DNA of 64,000 nucleotides from Psychrobacter arenosus (GCF_904848165.1 NZ_LR884459.1:1426001-1490000); one strand, 5' to 3'. Positions 1 through 9,679 are shown, counted from the first letter of the stretch. The notes: a model not told the origin generated them from the sequence alone. Translations and numbers: made by a program.

Positions 1-690
1 TGCATCAGAAGCACGCAGACGACGGACAAAGAAGAATACGAAAATAAGGAAGTAAGCTAGAATAGCGGCTACCCCAAGGATCTGTACTAAACGAATCGTT
101 TCAGCTTGGCGTTGAGCACTTAAGAACACATCATCTGTCAAATCGTCTAACGATTCGTTGATTAGCAAACTAGAGGTTTTGGCCTGTTCAACCGCTTGGG
201 TTAACTCATCTGATGAATCCACTAAGACGTTATCTGCATCCACCAAATAAGCATCGACCTTAGGCTTTAATAAATCCCATTCGCTTTGCGCAGTTTGGAT
301 TTTGGCCAACGTCACTTCTGAGTCAATCTTAGGCAGCTGATTGCCTTTGCCACTGCCGCTAGTAGTTTCTCCACCTTCTCTAATAGCTACCAAGGCGGAA
401 GAGATCATATTCGAGTTGTCTTGAAGTCGTTTCAATACCCTTTGAATATGCGGTGACTTAGTATCTTCGCCATAACTGTTATCAAGGTCAAATAGATCCT
501 TAATAACGGACTGAGCGCCATTAGCAACTTTGTTGGTTTCATCGATTAATGAGGTATTACGCTCAAGTAAGCTTGAAGTAAAGAAGGTAAATGCCAGTAG
601 TGCGCCAATCAAGGTTAAGAACAGGGTGATTGAAATAATCAACCCACGATAGCGTCTGCTATCAATATTATTAGTCATTGCCATGCTCAT
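1..690 (-). CDS. PilJ-like / methyl-accepting chemoreceptor, N-terminal part (cut by window edge)
   Basis: The reading frame opens at the ATG ending at 690 (two further in-frame ATGs follow within 12 bases) and runs without a stop to base 1, giving 230 codons of an incomplete protein. An AGGA ribosome site lies just upstream. A first membrane helix (about residues 16-38) is followed by a roughly 160-residue, mostly helical, extracytoplasmic region. A second helix (about 202-223) then ends in a basic RRLR stretch. This two-helix sensor layout is that of type IV pilus chemotaxis transducers (PilJ) and other chemoreceptors. The signalling domain lies outside the window, so a kinase or cyclase output cannot be excluded. 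It starts 5 bases after the stop of the upstream solute-binding lipoprotein gene, so the two are probably co-transcribed. Confidence 0.6.
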   Translation of the reverse strand, partial: MSMAMTNNIDSRRYRGLIISITLFLTLIGALLAFTFFTSSLLERNTSLIDETNKVANGAQSVIKDLFDLDNSYGEDTKSPHIQRVLKRLQDNSNMISSALVAIREGGETTSGSGKGNQLPKIDSEVTLAKIQTAQSEWDLLKPKVDAYLVDADNVLVDSSDELTQAVEQAKTSSLLINESLDDLTDDVFLSAQRQAETIRLVQILGVAAILAYFLIFVFFFVRRLRASDA

Positions 691-695
691 AATTC

Positions 696-1565
696 CTATT
701 TTTGCTCTACAGGTGGTTTATTAGCTGCGGTATCGGCACTTGAGGCACTCAACCATTTGTCTTCTATCTTCTTAAATTCACCAGAAGCTTTTAGCTTGGC
801 AATACCTTCATTGACTTGGGCTATTAATGAGTCATTCCCTTTGGCCATTAAGATAACCTGCTGCGCGGCAGGATTGCTTTCATCTTCATAAGGCACAATG
901 ACCACTTTATGTTCAGGATGATTCGCTGCGGTATATTGTAATAAAGGCAAATCTTGCACAATAGCATCTACCTTGCCTTGCAATAAATCTTCAAATAATA
1001 AGAAAGTAGTCACCGTAGTAGATAGATCGCTATAACCGCCCATTTCTTTGACCTGATCCACTTGCTTGGTCCCTTCCATACCGCCGACGTGTAGACCTTT
1101 TAAATCAGACAGTCCATTAATAGTTAAATTACTTTTAGCGTACATAATGGCTGAAGGGTTAAAGAAGTAAGAGTTTGACAGGCCATATCTGGCATCACGA
1201 TCAACTTTATACGAAATACCGGATATGGCTAAATCACGGCTGCCGGATTCCACGCTATCAAACATGTTTTGCCAAGTTTCTGTATAAAACTCAACTTTAA
1301 ATCCTTGCTCCTCTCCAATAGCACGAATAGCATCAATATCAATGCCTTGCATATTTCCATAATCGTCCTGAAAAGAAAAAGGAGGCATGGTTCCTGTAGT
1401 AGCCACTTTAATAACAGGAGCAGAGTCTGGTAACTTACTGACGAAGGTTTCTTTCTTATTATTAGTCGCTTCAGCCGTTTGCAAATTTTCTGAAGACTCT
1501 GGCTGGCTACAACTGATTAAGCCTACACTCAATATAACGGGTAGCAGTTGATAGACGATTCTCAT
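696..1565 (-). CDS. Extracytoplasmic amino-acid-binding lipoprotein (SBP family 3)
   Basis: The 289-residue protein starts with a lipoprotein signal (hydrophobic core ending in LISC, predicted lipidated Cys about residue 19). A Ser/Glu/Thr-rich linker follows. From about residue 50 comes the family-3 solute-binding fold, with the typical opening around VATTGTMPPFSF and the segment GIDIDAIRAIGEEQGF. Proteins of this family bind polar amino acids or related small ligands and usually feed an ABC importer. No permease or ATPase gene is next to it; instead it is followed after 5 bases by a two-helix sensor gene. That suggests ligand sensing, or an importer encoded elsewhere. An AAGGAA ribosome site precedes the ATG. 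The ligand cannot be read from the sequence. Confidence 0.85.
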   Translation of the reverse strand: MRIVYQLLPVILSVGLISCSQPESSENLQTAEATNNKKETFVSKLPDSAPVIKVATTGTMPPFSFQDDYGNMQGIDIDAIRAIGEEQGFKVEFYTETWQNMFDSVESGSRDLAISGISYKVDRDARYGLSNSYFFNPSAIMYAKSNLTINGLSDLKGLHVGGMEGTKQVDQVKEMGGYSDLSTTVTTFLLFEDLLQGKVDAIVQDLPLLQYTAANHPEHKVVIVPYEDESNPAAQQVILMAKGNDSLIAQVNEGIAKLKASGEFKKIEDKWLSASSADTAANKPPVEQK

Positions 1566-2441
1566 AAAAGTTCCTTACACTTAATTATAGTTATCAATAA
1601 CGATATTAACGCTGAGCGTAAATACATATATTGTCTTTAAAATAGGCGTGCATAATTAATAAAGCTCTATAAAAGAGCTTTTATAACTGACGTTAATAGA
1701 AATAAGATTCAGAAATTTTAATAATATTCTGAAGTAAGGAATCTTTAGATGCTGCTATCTTAAAATCCGCAGGAGAATAATTTTTATTGAAATCTTTATA
1801 CAAATTAATCACTATAAAAATAATTTAATAAACTAAGTGATTATAAAATAGCTTTAATAAATAAAAGATTTGCCTGAAACTTTATAGACAACATATAGTT
1901 TTTAAGGCTTTATCAAAATTTCATGAAAAGCATTGTAATTTAGTGTAATAGTAAAATCAAACCTTATTCTTTAAAAATCTACTATTTTAATTATGGAATT
2001 AAAAACAATATGAATTTTATTATCAAATAATATTTAGTCAAATATAAACTATAATTCAGACAGTTGTTATGCCTTTGGTCTTTATCTCATTTATTTTTTA
2101 GTTATCTGGTTATTATTATTTTATTTAGACAAACATTTGTTTTAATAAATACAAATATTAGTAAACTATTATCAAGCAATATAATAAAATATCTTATTCT
2201 CCTAAATTTAATTAATTATTAGAACTTAATTTTTAATTTACTAAAAATTATAATAATATATTTTCTTCTTTCTCTTATTTTTCATCTGCATCTCATTGGT
2301 ATGGCTTTATGTTAATCAGTGTAAGCATCTCTATCCTATTATTTACGTGAAATAAAGAGGCTGCATTTTTCATCAGACAAAAAAATACCCCTCTATTTAA
2401 AGGAGTATTATCGATTATATATACCTAAACTATTAACAAAT
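1566..2441. other. Long AT-rich intergenic gap
   Basis: About 880 bases without a plausible gene on either strand. The sequence is extremely AT-rich with many A/T runs. Apart from the terminator of the downstream-lying exporter gene at about 2379-2409, no RNA gene or repeat was recognised. Confidence 0.6.
2379..2409 (-). terminator. Rho-independent terminator of the Bcr/CflA gene
   Basis: On the minus strand AATACTCCT pairs with AGGGGTATT (one G-U pair) around an 8-base loop and is followed by a run of seven T. It lies about 30 bases beyond the stop of the exporter gene. Confidence 0.8.
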
Positions 2442-3740
2442 CTATCTATCCGCATCATCCAAGTTTAAATTACGGTCGATTCGCCAAATCATCAAGCACC
2501 CTAAGCTCATCAATATAAACATGGTAATACCCAACTTCAACACGGGGTTTACAGGGAATAAGTTGAGCAATAGTCCACCAAAAATACCTACCGAAAACAT
2601 TAACGAGCCTTGTAAGGCGCTGGCCATACCGGCACGATTGCGCTGAAAAGCTAAAGCGATAGCCGAGGAGTTAGGCTGAGTAAGTCCCAAACCGGCAATA
2701 CAGAAAAAGATACAGACTAACACTAGCGGCAACCAAGCATCTTGCCCAAAGAAAATACCTAAGATAAATAACCCTGCTGAGGCTATGACCTGCATAACAG
2801 CACCAAACCGCAGCAGACTTAAAATACGATAGCGGTTCGTGAGCCATTGATTCAACTGCGTCAAACCAACAAATCCGGCGGCGTTCATTCCAAAAACCCA
2901 ACTAAAATGCGTCGCTGACATGCCGTAGGTGTCCATCAGCAGCTCAGAGGCCGCACTGATATAAACGAACATCGCTCCCATCAGTAAACCGCCGCCAATA
3001 GCAGGGTAACTAAAACGATTGTCCCCTAACAGGTTCCAATATTGGCTAAACACTTCTCTGATAGGGCGAGCATTGCGGTTTTCTACCGGTAAAGTTTCAA
3101 AAAAGAACAGCTTAGTAAGGACTAGGTTTAATAGACCAAAGGCCGCTAAGAACCAAAAGATAGAGTGCCAACTAAAGAACCTTAAAAAACCCGCCCCTAA
3201 CGATGGCGCTAAAATAGGCGCCAGTCCCATCACTAAAATCATGATAGAAAAAGCTTTGGCAGTTTGTTTGGCTGTAAGACGATCACGAATAGCGGCTCGC
3301 GTTACTACTGCCCCCACGCAAGCGCCTAATGCCTGTAAGGTGCGCCCAGCAAACAATACATATTCATTGGTCGTGGTTGCACAAATAATAGAAGCTATCA
3401 CGTAGACGGTCATACCAATATAAAGCGGTTTGACCCGGCCAACACGGTCACTAAAGGGCCCATAAAACAGCTGACCAAATACTAGCCCAACGAAATAAGC
3501 GGGTACGGAGTTGGCAATAAACGCGGTAGGCACACCAAAGCTGTCTGCCATTGCTGGCAGTGCCGGGAGATACATATCAATAGATAAGGGACCCACGGCG
3601 ACTATCAACCCTAGCATCATAATCCAAGCGACAGGCAAGTCGGCTGAACGAACGCGTTGTGATGGGTCAGGTAGACCGGATTGCACTACAGGAGCAGGCT
3701 TAGAGTTGGACTTGGAGGGACTGTTATCATTTTGGGACAT
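2442..3740 (-). CDS. Bcr/CflA family multidrug efflux MFS transporter
   Basis: The 432-residue membrane protein has about twelve hydrophobic segments. The characteristic Bcr/CflA signature LSIDMYLPALPAM lies in the first helix (about residue 52-64), and the MFS loop motif FGQLFYGPFSDRVGR in the loop after helix 2. This drug:proton antiporter subfamily exports bicyclomycin, chloramphenicol-type drugs or small metabolites such as cysteine; the substrate here is unknown. The first about 33 residues are a polar Ser/Pro/Asn-rich cytoplasmic tail. The start codon has only a weak AAGAG ribosome site. It appears monocistronic, with its own terminator downstream. Confidence 0.88.
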   Translation of the reverse strand: MSQNDNSPSKSNSKPAPVVQSGLPDPSQRVRSADLPVAWIMMLGLIVAVGPLSIDMYLPALPAMADSFGVPTAFIANSVPAYFVGLVFGQLFYGPFSDRVGRVKPLYIGMTVYVIASIICATTTNEYVLFAGRTLQALGACVGAVVTRAAIRDRLTAKQTAKAFSIMILVMGLAPILAPSLGAGFLRFFSWHSIFWFLAAFGLLNLVLTKLFFFETLPVENRNARPIREVFSQYWNLLGDNRFSYPAIGGGLLMGAMFVYISAASELLMDTYGMSATHFSWVFGMNAAGFVGLTQLNQWLTNRYRILSLLRFGAVMQVIASAGLFILGIFFGQDAWLPLVLVCIFFCIAGLGLTQPNSSAIALAFQRNRAGMASALQGSLMFSVGIFGGLLLNLFPVNPVLKLGITMFILMSLGCLMIWRIDRNLNLDDADR

Positions 3741-4011
3741 ATAACACGCTCTTAAAGGCCGTCTTATAATTGAAGACCATTTAGAAAAAGTAAAACGCCA
3801 CTAATGCAGAAGCACTAATGGACATGAAAGATAAGGGATGCGTTAATATAGCGAAACTGTCCGCTAAAGAACATGGCATTATAGTTACCAGTTTTAAGGC
3901 TTCTATAGCGATTTGTTGGCTATAGCCTCATCTCTCCATGCCCTTATCAATACTTTCTACTCGTCCTCACAACCTAGTGTCAGGCGCGCATTTTTCTATT
4001 ATCCCTACCCT

Positions 4012-4833
4012 TTAGCGAAATTGGCGTTTGCCATAACTCACGCTAGCATCTTTGACTTTTTTCAAAGCAAGCTTGCGGTTGTTGCCGAGCATCAGCTTAA
4101 TCTGCCACAATTTTTCTTGATATAAAGTGATTGGTGATTGGGTATACATCTTATTCACCACGCGTTTGCTAGCGAGTACAGCATCTGGCGATCTAGTAGC
4201 AAGCTCAGTCGCTAAGCGCGTAGCATATTGCATTGGCTCATCATCGATATGACTGATTAAACCTAATTTATGAGCTTGCTCAGCCGGCAATATACGCGCT
4301 GTCATAGCCAATTCTTTTAGAATATCAGCGCGGACAATGCCGTAAGCCGCTTGCGTTAACCCCATGTCGGGTACCAAGCCCCATTTGGCTTCCATGACTG
4401 CAAACTGGCAGTTACTGTGGCTGACTCGAATGTCGGCGGCTAGTGCCAACTGTAGCCCTGCGCCTAGGCAGTAGTCTTGCATAGCCACGATGACGGGAAC
4501 GGGCACATCCCGCCAAACCAGACAGGCTCGCTGGAATAAACTCTGACAAGGTTTAATCAATTCCCAAAGCGCAAAAGCTTGATTTTTAGGTTGATTCAAA
4601 TCCCCTAAATCGATACCTGAACAAAAGCTGCCGCCAGCTCCAGTTAAAATAACCGCTCTAACCCTTTTATCCTTATCAATGCTTTTAGCCACGGCTATCA
4701 GCTCATGCATCATAGCAAAGCTCATGGCGTTTTTCTTTTCAGGACGGTTTAATGTGACCGTCATAATGCCACTGGCTTTATCTATTTGAACCAATAGCGT
4801 TTTATAATCGGTTTTCTTATCAGTTTTAACCAT
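4012..4833 (-). CDS. Crotonase-family protein (enoyl-CoA hydratase/isomerase)
   Basis: The 273-residue protein has the crotonase fold. The CoA/oxyanion segment GGSFCSGIDLGDL is at about residues 67-79, and the second oxyanion segment CLGAGLQLALAADIRV follows at about 122-137. The motif MEAKWGLVPDMG (about 146-157) follows. An Asp sits where the hydratase general base is normally a Glu, an arrangement shared with dienoyl-CoA isomerase-like crotonases. A classic hydratase reaction is therefore uncertain; isomerase or another acyl-CoA reaction is possible. No other fatty-acid genes are adjacent and it seems to be transcribed alone. Confidence 0.85.
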   Translation of the reverse strand: MVKTDKKTDYKTLLVQIDKASGIMTVTLNRPEKKNAMSFAMMHELIAVAKSIDKDKRVRAVILTGAGGSFCSGIDLGDLNQPKNQAFALWELIKPCQSLFQRACLVWRDVPVPVIVAMQDYCLGAGLQLALAADIRVSHSNCQFAVMEAKWGLVPDMGLTQAAYGIVRADILKELAMTARILPAEQAHKLGLISHIDDEPMQYATRLATELATRSPDAVLASKRVVNKMYTQSPITLYQEKLWQIKLMLGNNRKLALKKVKDASVSYGKRQFR

Positions 4834-5091
4834 GAGCCGTATCCTTAAATAAGACCTTAAATGAAAGGGAATGTCTGCGACTTACCATAACAGTATTAAC
4901 GCCTAAAAAGACAAACGCATACGTTTAAGTCACTATTTTTAAAACCTATATTATTTATAACACTGTAACTAAGCACAGCCATTTCCTATCCATAAAACCT
5001 GCTGTTAATCATAAGAATAACTTTTGCTGATCAGCTATCCTTTACTATTAAAGCGCTCTTGCTAATAAAATATCCTCTAGCCAGCTTGCGC

Positions 5092-8000
5092 TTATATCAT
5101 TTTCCAAGTCATATCATTTTCACTAAGCTTGTGATAACTCAGCTCAGCATGCGCGGATAAATCCACGTTAAGTAAGCGGTCTAACGACTCTTGCAAGGCT
5201 TCATAGCTGGGCTGTAACATCGCAAACTGCGCTGGGGTTGTATGTTGGAGATTTAGCAAGCATTTATCCTCTAAATCTTGACTGGCTTTACGCAATTGTG
5301 GCACGCCAGCATAGCGACTTGCCCCTAATATTCGATGCGCTATTTGCGCCAATGCCGAGCGGTCTTTATCTTCCCAAGCTTGCGCTAAGTCGGTTTTTTC
5401 CTGCTCAATACTGTCGATCATCATAAAGAGAAGCTTAGCCGCCAGTTCGGGCTTATTAGCTGAGCGCGTCAAAGCATCTTGCCAATCAATGATCGGCAAT
5501 GTGGTTAAGCCTTGCTCATTATTAGCGGATGCTATACCACCAATCTGCGACTGCCCTAGCCCGTTACCTGCCTCCATCGCTCCAAGAGACAAAGGCGCTC
5601 TATCCCGCTCACCAGAGACAGACAGCTGCCCCACCATCTCCCCTTTTGAGCGACCCAGCCACTTTTGTAGTACTTGCAAGAGTTGAGGATGGCTAATAGG
5701 CTTGCCCACATAATCGTCGATGCCCGCAGCAATCAGTCGATCGCGCTCATCAGACAACCCATGTGCGGTCAAAGCAATAATAGGGATTCTATTTTTGGGA
5801 TCTTCGATTTTACGAATTTGCTCAGCGGCTTCTCGTCCCGACATTCTTGGCATCTGAATATCCATAAAGATAAGATCGATACGCTCGGGTATCTCTAGCG
5901 TCTTGGTCGCTTTTTCGCTTAAGTCTTCATGGTCATAAGTGGTATAGAGGCTTCTGTTTTGCTTAGGATAACTAACGTTAGGGCTTTTGCCTTCATCGCC
6001 ATTAGGTCCTGCAACTTTACCCGCTCGAGCAGCCGTCTGCTGTTTGCTCACCAACTCGATAGCTTCAAAGCCGCTATTGGCAGTGACCACCTTGATACCT
6101 AGCTCAGATAGCAGCGCATCGAGTACCAGTAGGTTGGGCAAATGGTCATCGACGGCCAGCACTGTGATGCCTTGCCAACGTTTTTCAGGTGACAGTAAGG
6201 TCTGTTGTGGGGTTTGTGAGTCGAGCATTCTGTACAGTTGGCACTTATCCAAAGGCTCGTACAGGCCATTAGCATGATAACGCTCGAGCAAGCGTTGGTC
6301 TGAGCTGACCTGATAGCCAAACACCGCCAGCTTACCTTGGTAATGCAAGCGAATTTGCTTAAGCAGCGCCATCATATCGTCTTGCGTATCATTGTCGACA
6401 ATGACCCAGTCCCAATAGTTGCCGTGCTCTTTTAGCGACTCTAAGACCCCAGGTAACGAGTTTGCTTGCGTTAGCTGGATAGGCAAGGCGCGTAGACTGG
6501 CTTTTAACACTTGCATAGTGGCGGGATGGTTGATCCAAGCAAGTAAATGGAACTCATCCCCTACGTTAGATAATGGGGCTAACACAGGCAATGGAGTATG
6601 CACCTCTTCAGCGGCCTCCAATACATCCACCTGTGCCGGCATGCGGAACCAAAAGGTCGAGCCTTGCTTAGCAATATTCTCTTGCGCATTGTCAAAAAAG
6701 CCGATGTCCCCACCCATCAAGCGCGTTAGCTGCTTGGAAATAACCAAGCCTAAACCGGTACCGCCATACTGCCGAGTAATAGAAGGGTCGCCTTGACTAA
6801 AGCTCTGAAACAGCAGCTTTTGGTCTTCAGCCGTGATACCTTTACCACTGTCTTGCACCGCAATCATTAGTTGGTTGTCTTTATAATCGTCTAAACTGAC
6901 TCGGATTAATACCTCGCCACTATCGGTAAACTTAATCGCATTGCCCACCAAATTCGTGAGCACCTGTTTTAGCCGCAGCGCATCCCCAATGATATGTCTA
7001 GGCACATCATCGTAAAACAGCACGCCCATGCGCAGGCGTTTCTCAGCAGCTACTGGGGATAGCATATCGGCAACGTCATAGATGGTATCGTAAAGGTTGT
7101 ACTCATGTTGGTCTAAGACCAGTTTGCCCGCTTCGATTTTAGAGAAATCTAAGACATCGTTGACCAAGGCCAACAAGTGGGCGGAAGACTTACGGATAGT
7201 CTGGACGTATAACTCTTGCTCGGCATTCAAATTACCATTGCGCGAAAGCAAGTTGATAAATCCATCGATACTGTTTAATGGTGTGCGCAGTTCATGGCTA
7301 ATATTCGCTAAAAAAGCAGACTTTGCTTGGCTAGTCGATATCGCGGCATCACGGGCGTCACGGATAGAAATGTTCTGCATTTCCATCTCATCAAACGCCA
7401 CGCGTAGATCGTCTTCGGTCTGCTCGGCATGGTCCTTTAAGTCTTGAAAACTGATATGCAGACGCCGTAAAGTCTTGACCAAGTCTTGCTGCAGCAGGTT
7501 CAGCTCGCCATTAGACTCGATAGGCATCGGTTTATATAAGGTATCGACTTGGGTACGCTGCAGCTGCAGACGCATCTCATAGATGGGGGTTATCCAACGT
7601 TTGGCATAGATATTGAGACTTAGCAGCAAAATGAGTAAGGTTAATAACCCAGTAATCGCTAAGGCCAACGCAATCCGATAGCGCGCAATATGGAGCGGCT
7701 CATTGTCCATATCGACCAGAAGCCATATTTTACGGCCATCGACTTGCCCTACATAAGTGCCATAAGCAGTACCGATAGCTGTGCTAGCGGCCTCCACAAC
7801 CTCTACCTGATTATCAAACCAAGGCCAAGGCTTATCGGTAGCATAGCCTACAGAGAGCATCACCTGACCCCGCTCATCAATAAAAGCGGCCCGCTGCACA
7901 TGGCGATCCGATTGTACTCGGCTTAACTTAGTCCGTAAGCTAAACCAGCGCGGATCGGCCTCTATCTTGTCGTTAGCGTCTGTAACACTCTCACTACTAT

Positions 8001-8298
8001 TAGGATTCTGCTCCTCTACAGGGGTGGGTGTTGGGTTAGCCGCCTGATCTGGCTCCATACTTTCAGCGTTGACAAATGCATCTTGTCCAAAAGCATCGTT
8101 TAAAGCTTGCGATAAGCGTGGTTTATGGCGAATTAGTACGACTTCTGCTTGCGCTTGCTGCTCCGAGCGACTGGCACGCGAGCCTTCATAAAATACTAGC
8201 GCACCCCCTACCATAGCCAAGACCAAGATAGGCAAAAACACCAGGACGATTAATTGACCGTAAGCACTACTTAATCCAATACGTTTATCAGAAGCCAT
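5092..8298 (-). CDS. gacS: Hybrid sensor histidine kinase GacS/BarA
   Basis: The 1068-residue tripartite kinase sits in the inner membrane and drives the GacA/UvrY response regulator, which controls small RNAs of the Csr/Rsm system (family knowledge). Visible order: TM helix about 15-38; periplasmic domain about 40-203 with a Pro/Asn/Glu-rich stretch; TM helix about 206-232; HAMP; HisKA with phospho-His H335 in SHELRTP; HATPase with GGTGLGL about 512-518; a degenerate receiver-like segment about 580-695; the true receiver with DD717-718, phosphoacceptor D813 and K866; and an Hpt domain with H988. The receiver is odd: about 50 extra low-complexity residues (about 751-805) lie between the acidic pair and D813. 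The gene is divergent from cysM, as in pseudomonads. Confidence 0.93.
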   Translation of the reverse strand: MASDKRIGLSSAYGQLIVLVFLPILVLAMVGGALVFYEGSRASRSEQQAQAEVVLIRHKPRLSQALNDAFGQDAFVNAESMEPDQAANPTPTPVEEQNPNSSESVTDANDKIEADPRWFSLRTKLSRVQSDRHVQRAAFIDERGQVMLSVGYATDKPWPWFDNQVEVVEAASTAIGTAYGTYVGQVDGRKIWLLVDMDNEPLHIARYRIALALAITGLLTLLILLLSLNIYAKRWITPIYEMRLQLQRTQVDTLYKPMPIESNGELNLLQQDLVKTLRRLHISFQDLKDHAEQTEDDLRVAFDEMEMQNISIRDARDAAISTSQAKSAFLANISHELRTPLNSIDGFINLLSRNGNLNAEQELYVQTIRKSSAHLLALVNDVLDFSKIEAGKLVLDQHEYNLYDTIYDVADMLSPVAAEKRLRMGVLFYDDVPRHIIGDALRLKQVLTNLVGNAIKFTDSGEVLIRVSLDDYKDNQLMIAVQDSGKGITAEDQKLLFQSFSQGDPSITRQYGGTGLGLVISKQLTRLMGGDIGFFDNAQENIAKQGSTFWFRMPAQVDVLEAAEEVHTPLPVLAPLSNVGDEFHLLAWINHPATMQVLKASLRALPIQLTQANSLPGVLESLKEHGNYWDWVIVDNDTQDDMMALLKQIRLHYQGKLAVFGYQVSSDQRLLERYHANGLYEPLDKCQLYRMLDSQTPQQTLLSPEKRWQGITVLAVDDHLPNLLVLDALLSELGIKVVTANSGFEAIELVSKQQTAARAGKVAGPNGDEGKSPNVSYPKQNRSLYTTYDHEDLSEKATKTLEIPERIDLIFMDIQMPRMSGREAAEQIRKIEDPKNRIPIIALTAHGLSDERDRLIAAGIDDYVGKPISHPQLLQVLQKWLGRSKGEMVGQLSVSGERDRAPLSLGAMEAGNGLGQSQIGGIASANNEQGLTTLPIIDWQDALTRSANKPELAAKLLFMMIDSIEQEKTDLAQAWEDKDRSALAQIAHRILGASRYAGVPQLRKASQDLEDKCLLNLQHTTPAQFAMLQPSYEALQESLDRLLNVDLSAHAELSYHKLSENDMTWKMI

Positions 8299-8461
8299 TA
8301 TTTTTGCTCTATTGTGATACTGTGAGATTTTTAGAGGGTTGATTATATAGAAAAGGATTGCTCTTGTTATCGAGGGTGGGGTTTATTATAAAAGGTTGCG
8401 CTTAGCCGCTAGTCTAACAGGGTTTAATAGGGTTTGGCAGCAGACTGGTGACCCTTACGAC

Positions 8462-8501
8462 TTAGCTGACTTTTAGCTGCTTCTTAGCTGCCTCTTAGCT
8501 T
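8462..8501. repeat. 11-bp imperfect tandem repeat
   Basis: Three consecutive 11-base units of the form TTAGCTGMYTY start at 8462, 8473 and 8484. A partial fourth (TTAGCTTAT) starts at 8495. The array is in the gacS-cysM gap. Confidence 0.7.
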
Positions 8502-8591
8502 ATAGCCCTTTTATAACTGGGCTTTAGCAACCTTATGCTTACCGTAAGGATTGCTCCTTGGAGTATGCTCACACTCGTATAAGATTTGGCA

Positions 8592-8621
8592 ACGACAGCA
8601 CCCCGTTGTAAATGATATAAT
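8592..8621 (+). promoter_or_regulatory. Probable sigma70 promoter of cysM
   Basis: A perfect TATAAT at 8616-8621 is preceded, with an 18-base spacer, by ACGACA (4 of 6 matches to TTGACA) at 8592-8597. The start of cysM lies about 110 bases downstream. Confidence 0.5.
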
Positions 8622-8731
8622 TTTACTACTTTTAAGCCCTGTAGCGCTGATTATATAGCGCCTTGAACCCTGCTACTTTAAATTCAAACTATGCTTAGCC
8701 TCATGCCTTAGCAAACTGACCGAGATGTTAC

Positions 8732-9679
8732 ATGGCCGATACTGCAAATAACAATAACTTTATGCAACACATCACTGTTTTAGCTGACTGCGTGGGCAAT
8801 ACCCCGCTGGTGAGTTTGCAGCGCTTACCGCAGCAAGAAAGTATTGCGGATAGTGTGCAAATTCTCGCAAAACTTGAAGGCAACAACCCGGCAAGCTCAG
8901 TCAAAGACCGCCCTGCTTTTAATATGATTTACCAAGCAGAGAAGCGTGGTGAAATCAAACCGGGTGATACTTTAATCGAAGCCACTAGCGGTAATACCGG
9001 TATCGCTCTCGCTATGGTCGCCGCAATGCGCGGCTATGAAATGATTTTACTTATGCCGACCAACTCGACGCAAGAGCGTAAAGACGCTATGGCCGCTTAT
9101 GGGGCCACTTTAATCGAAGTAGACGACGGCATTGAAGCCGCTCGCGACCAAGCTTTACAGTTAGAAAAAGACGGTCGCGGTATTGTCTTAAACCAATTTG
9201 CTAACCCGGATAATAGCGAAGCGCATTACCTAACTACGGGTCCGGAATTATGGCAACAGACAGACGGCCGTATTACCCATTTTATTAGCTCGATGGGCAC
9301 TACCGGTACTATTTCAGGCACGGGTAAATATCTAAAAGAGCAAAACCCTGACGTACAAATTATCGGTCTACAGCCTACAGAAGAGGCGTCTATTGCTGGG
9401 ATTCGTCGTTGGGCCCCTGAATACCGTCCTGAAATCTATGATGCTAGTGTCGTCGATCGTATTATGGACGTCAGCCAATTGACGGCTGAAATCTATATGC
9501 GTAAGCTCGCCCGCGCTGAAGGTATACTCGCTGGAGTATCGTCTGGCGCTGCTGCCTGGGCTGCCTTACAAGTAGCGGCTGAAATTCAAGCAGAGCAGCC
9601 GGATGCCGTTATTGCCTTTATCGTTTGTGACCGTGGTGATCGTTACTTGTCTACTGGACTATATACCGTAGCAGATTAA
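8732..9679 (+). CDS. cysM: Cysteine synthase B (O-acetylserine sulfhydrylase)
   Basis: The 315-residue PLP enzyme makes cysteine from O-acetylserine and sulfide or thiosulfate in the cytoplasm. The PLP lysine is K58 in NPASSVKDRPA, and the phosphate-binding loop is EATSGNTG. The C-terminal CDRGDRYLSTG is typical of the CysM rather than the CysK branch. The first ATG (8732) adds about ten residues relative to a second ATG at 8762; both are possible. It opens the plus-strand block exonuclease-rlmD-relA and is divergent from gacS, an order also known from pseudomonads. Confidence 0.93.
   Translation: MADTANNNNFMQHITVLADCVGNTPLVSLQRLPQQESIADSVQILAKLEGNNPASSVKDRPAFNMIYQAEKRGEIKPGDTLIEATSGNTGIALAMVAAMRGYEMILLMPTNSTQERKDAMAAYGATLIEVDDGIEAARDQALQLEKDGRGIVLNQFANPDNSEAHYLTTGPELWQQTDGRITHFISSMGTTGTISGTGKYLKEQNPDVQIIGLQPTEEASIAGIRRWAPEYRPEIYDASVVDRIMDVSQLTAEIYMRKLARAEGILAGVSSGAAAWAALQVAAEIQAEQPDAVIAFIVCDRGDRYLSTGLYTVAD

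Larger units (their letters stand above)
8299..8731. other. gacS-cysM divergent intergenic region
   Basis: The 433-base region separates divergent genes. It contains an 11-bp imperfect tandem repeat (8462-8501) and a good sigma70-like promoter for cysM (8592-8621). No further gene was seen. Confidence 0.6.

Noticed and set aside
3019..3405. Plus-strand frame of 128 codons within the Bcr/CflA gene
   Set aside because: Antisense shadow of a well-supported membrane protein gene; composition (many Arg/Lys/Ala) is typical of antisense frames.
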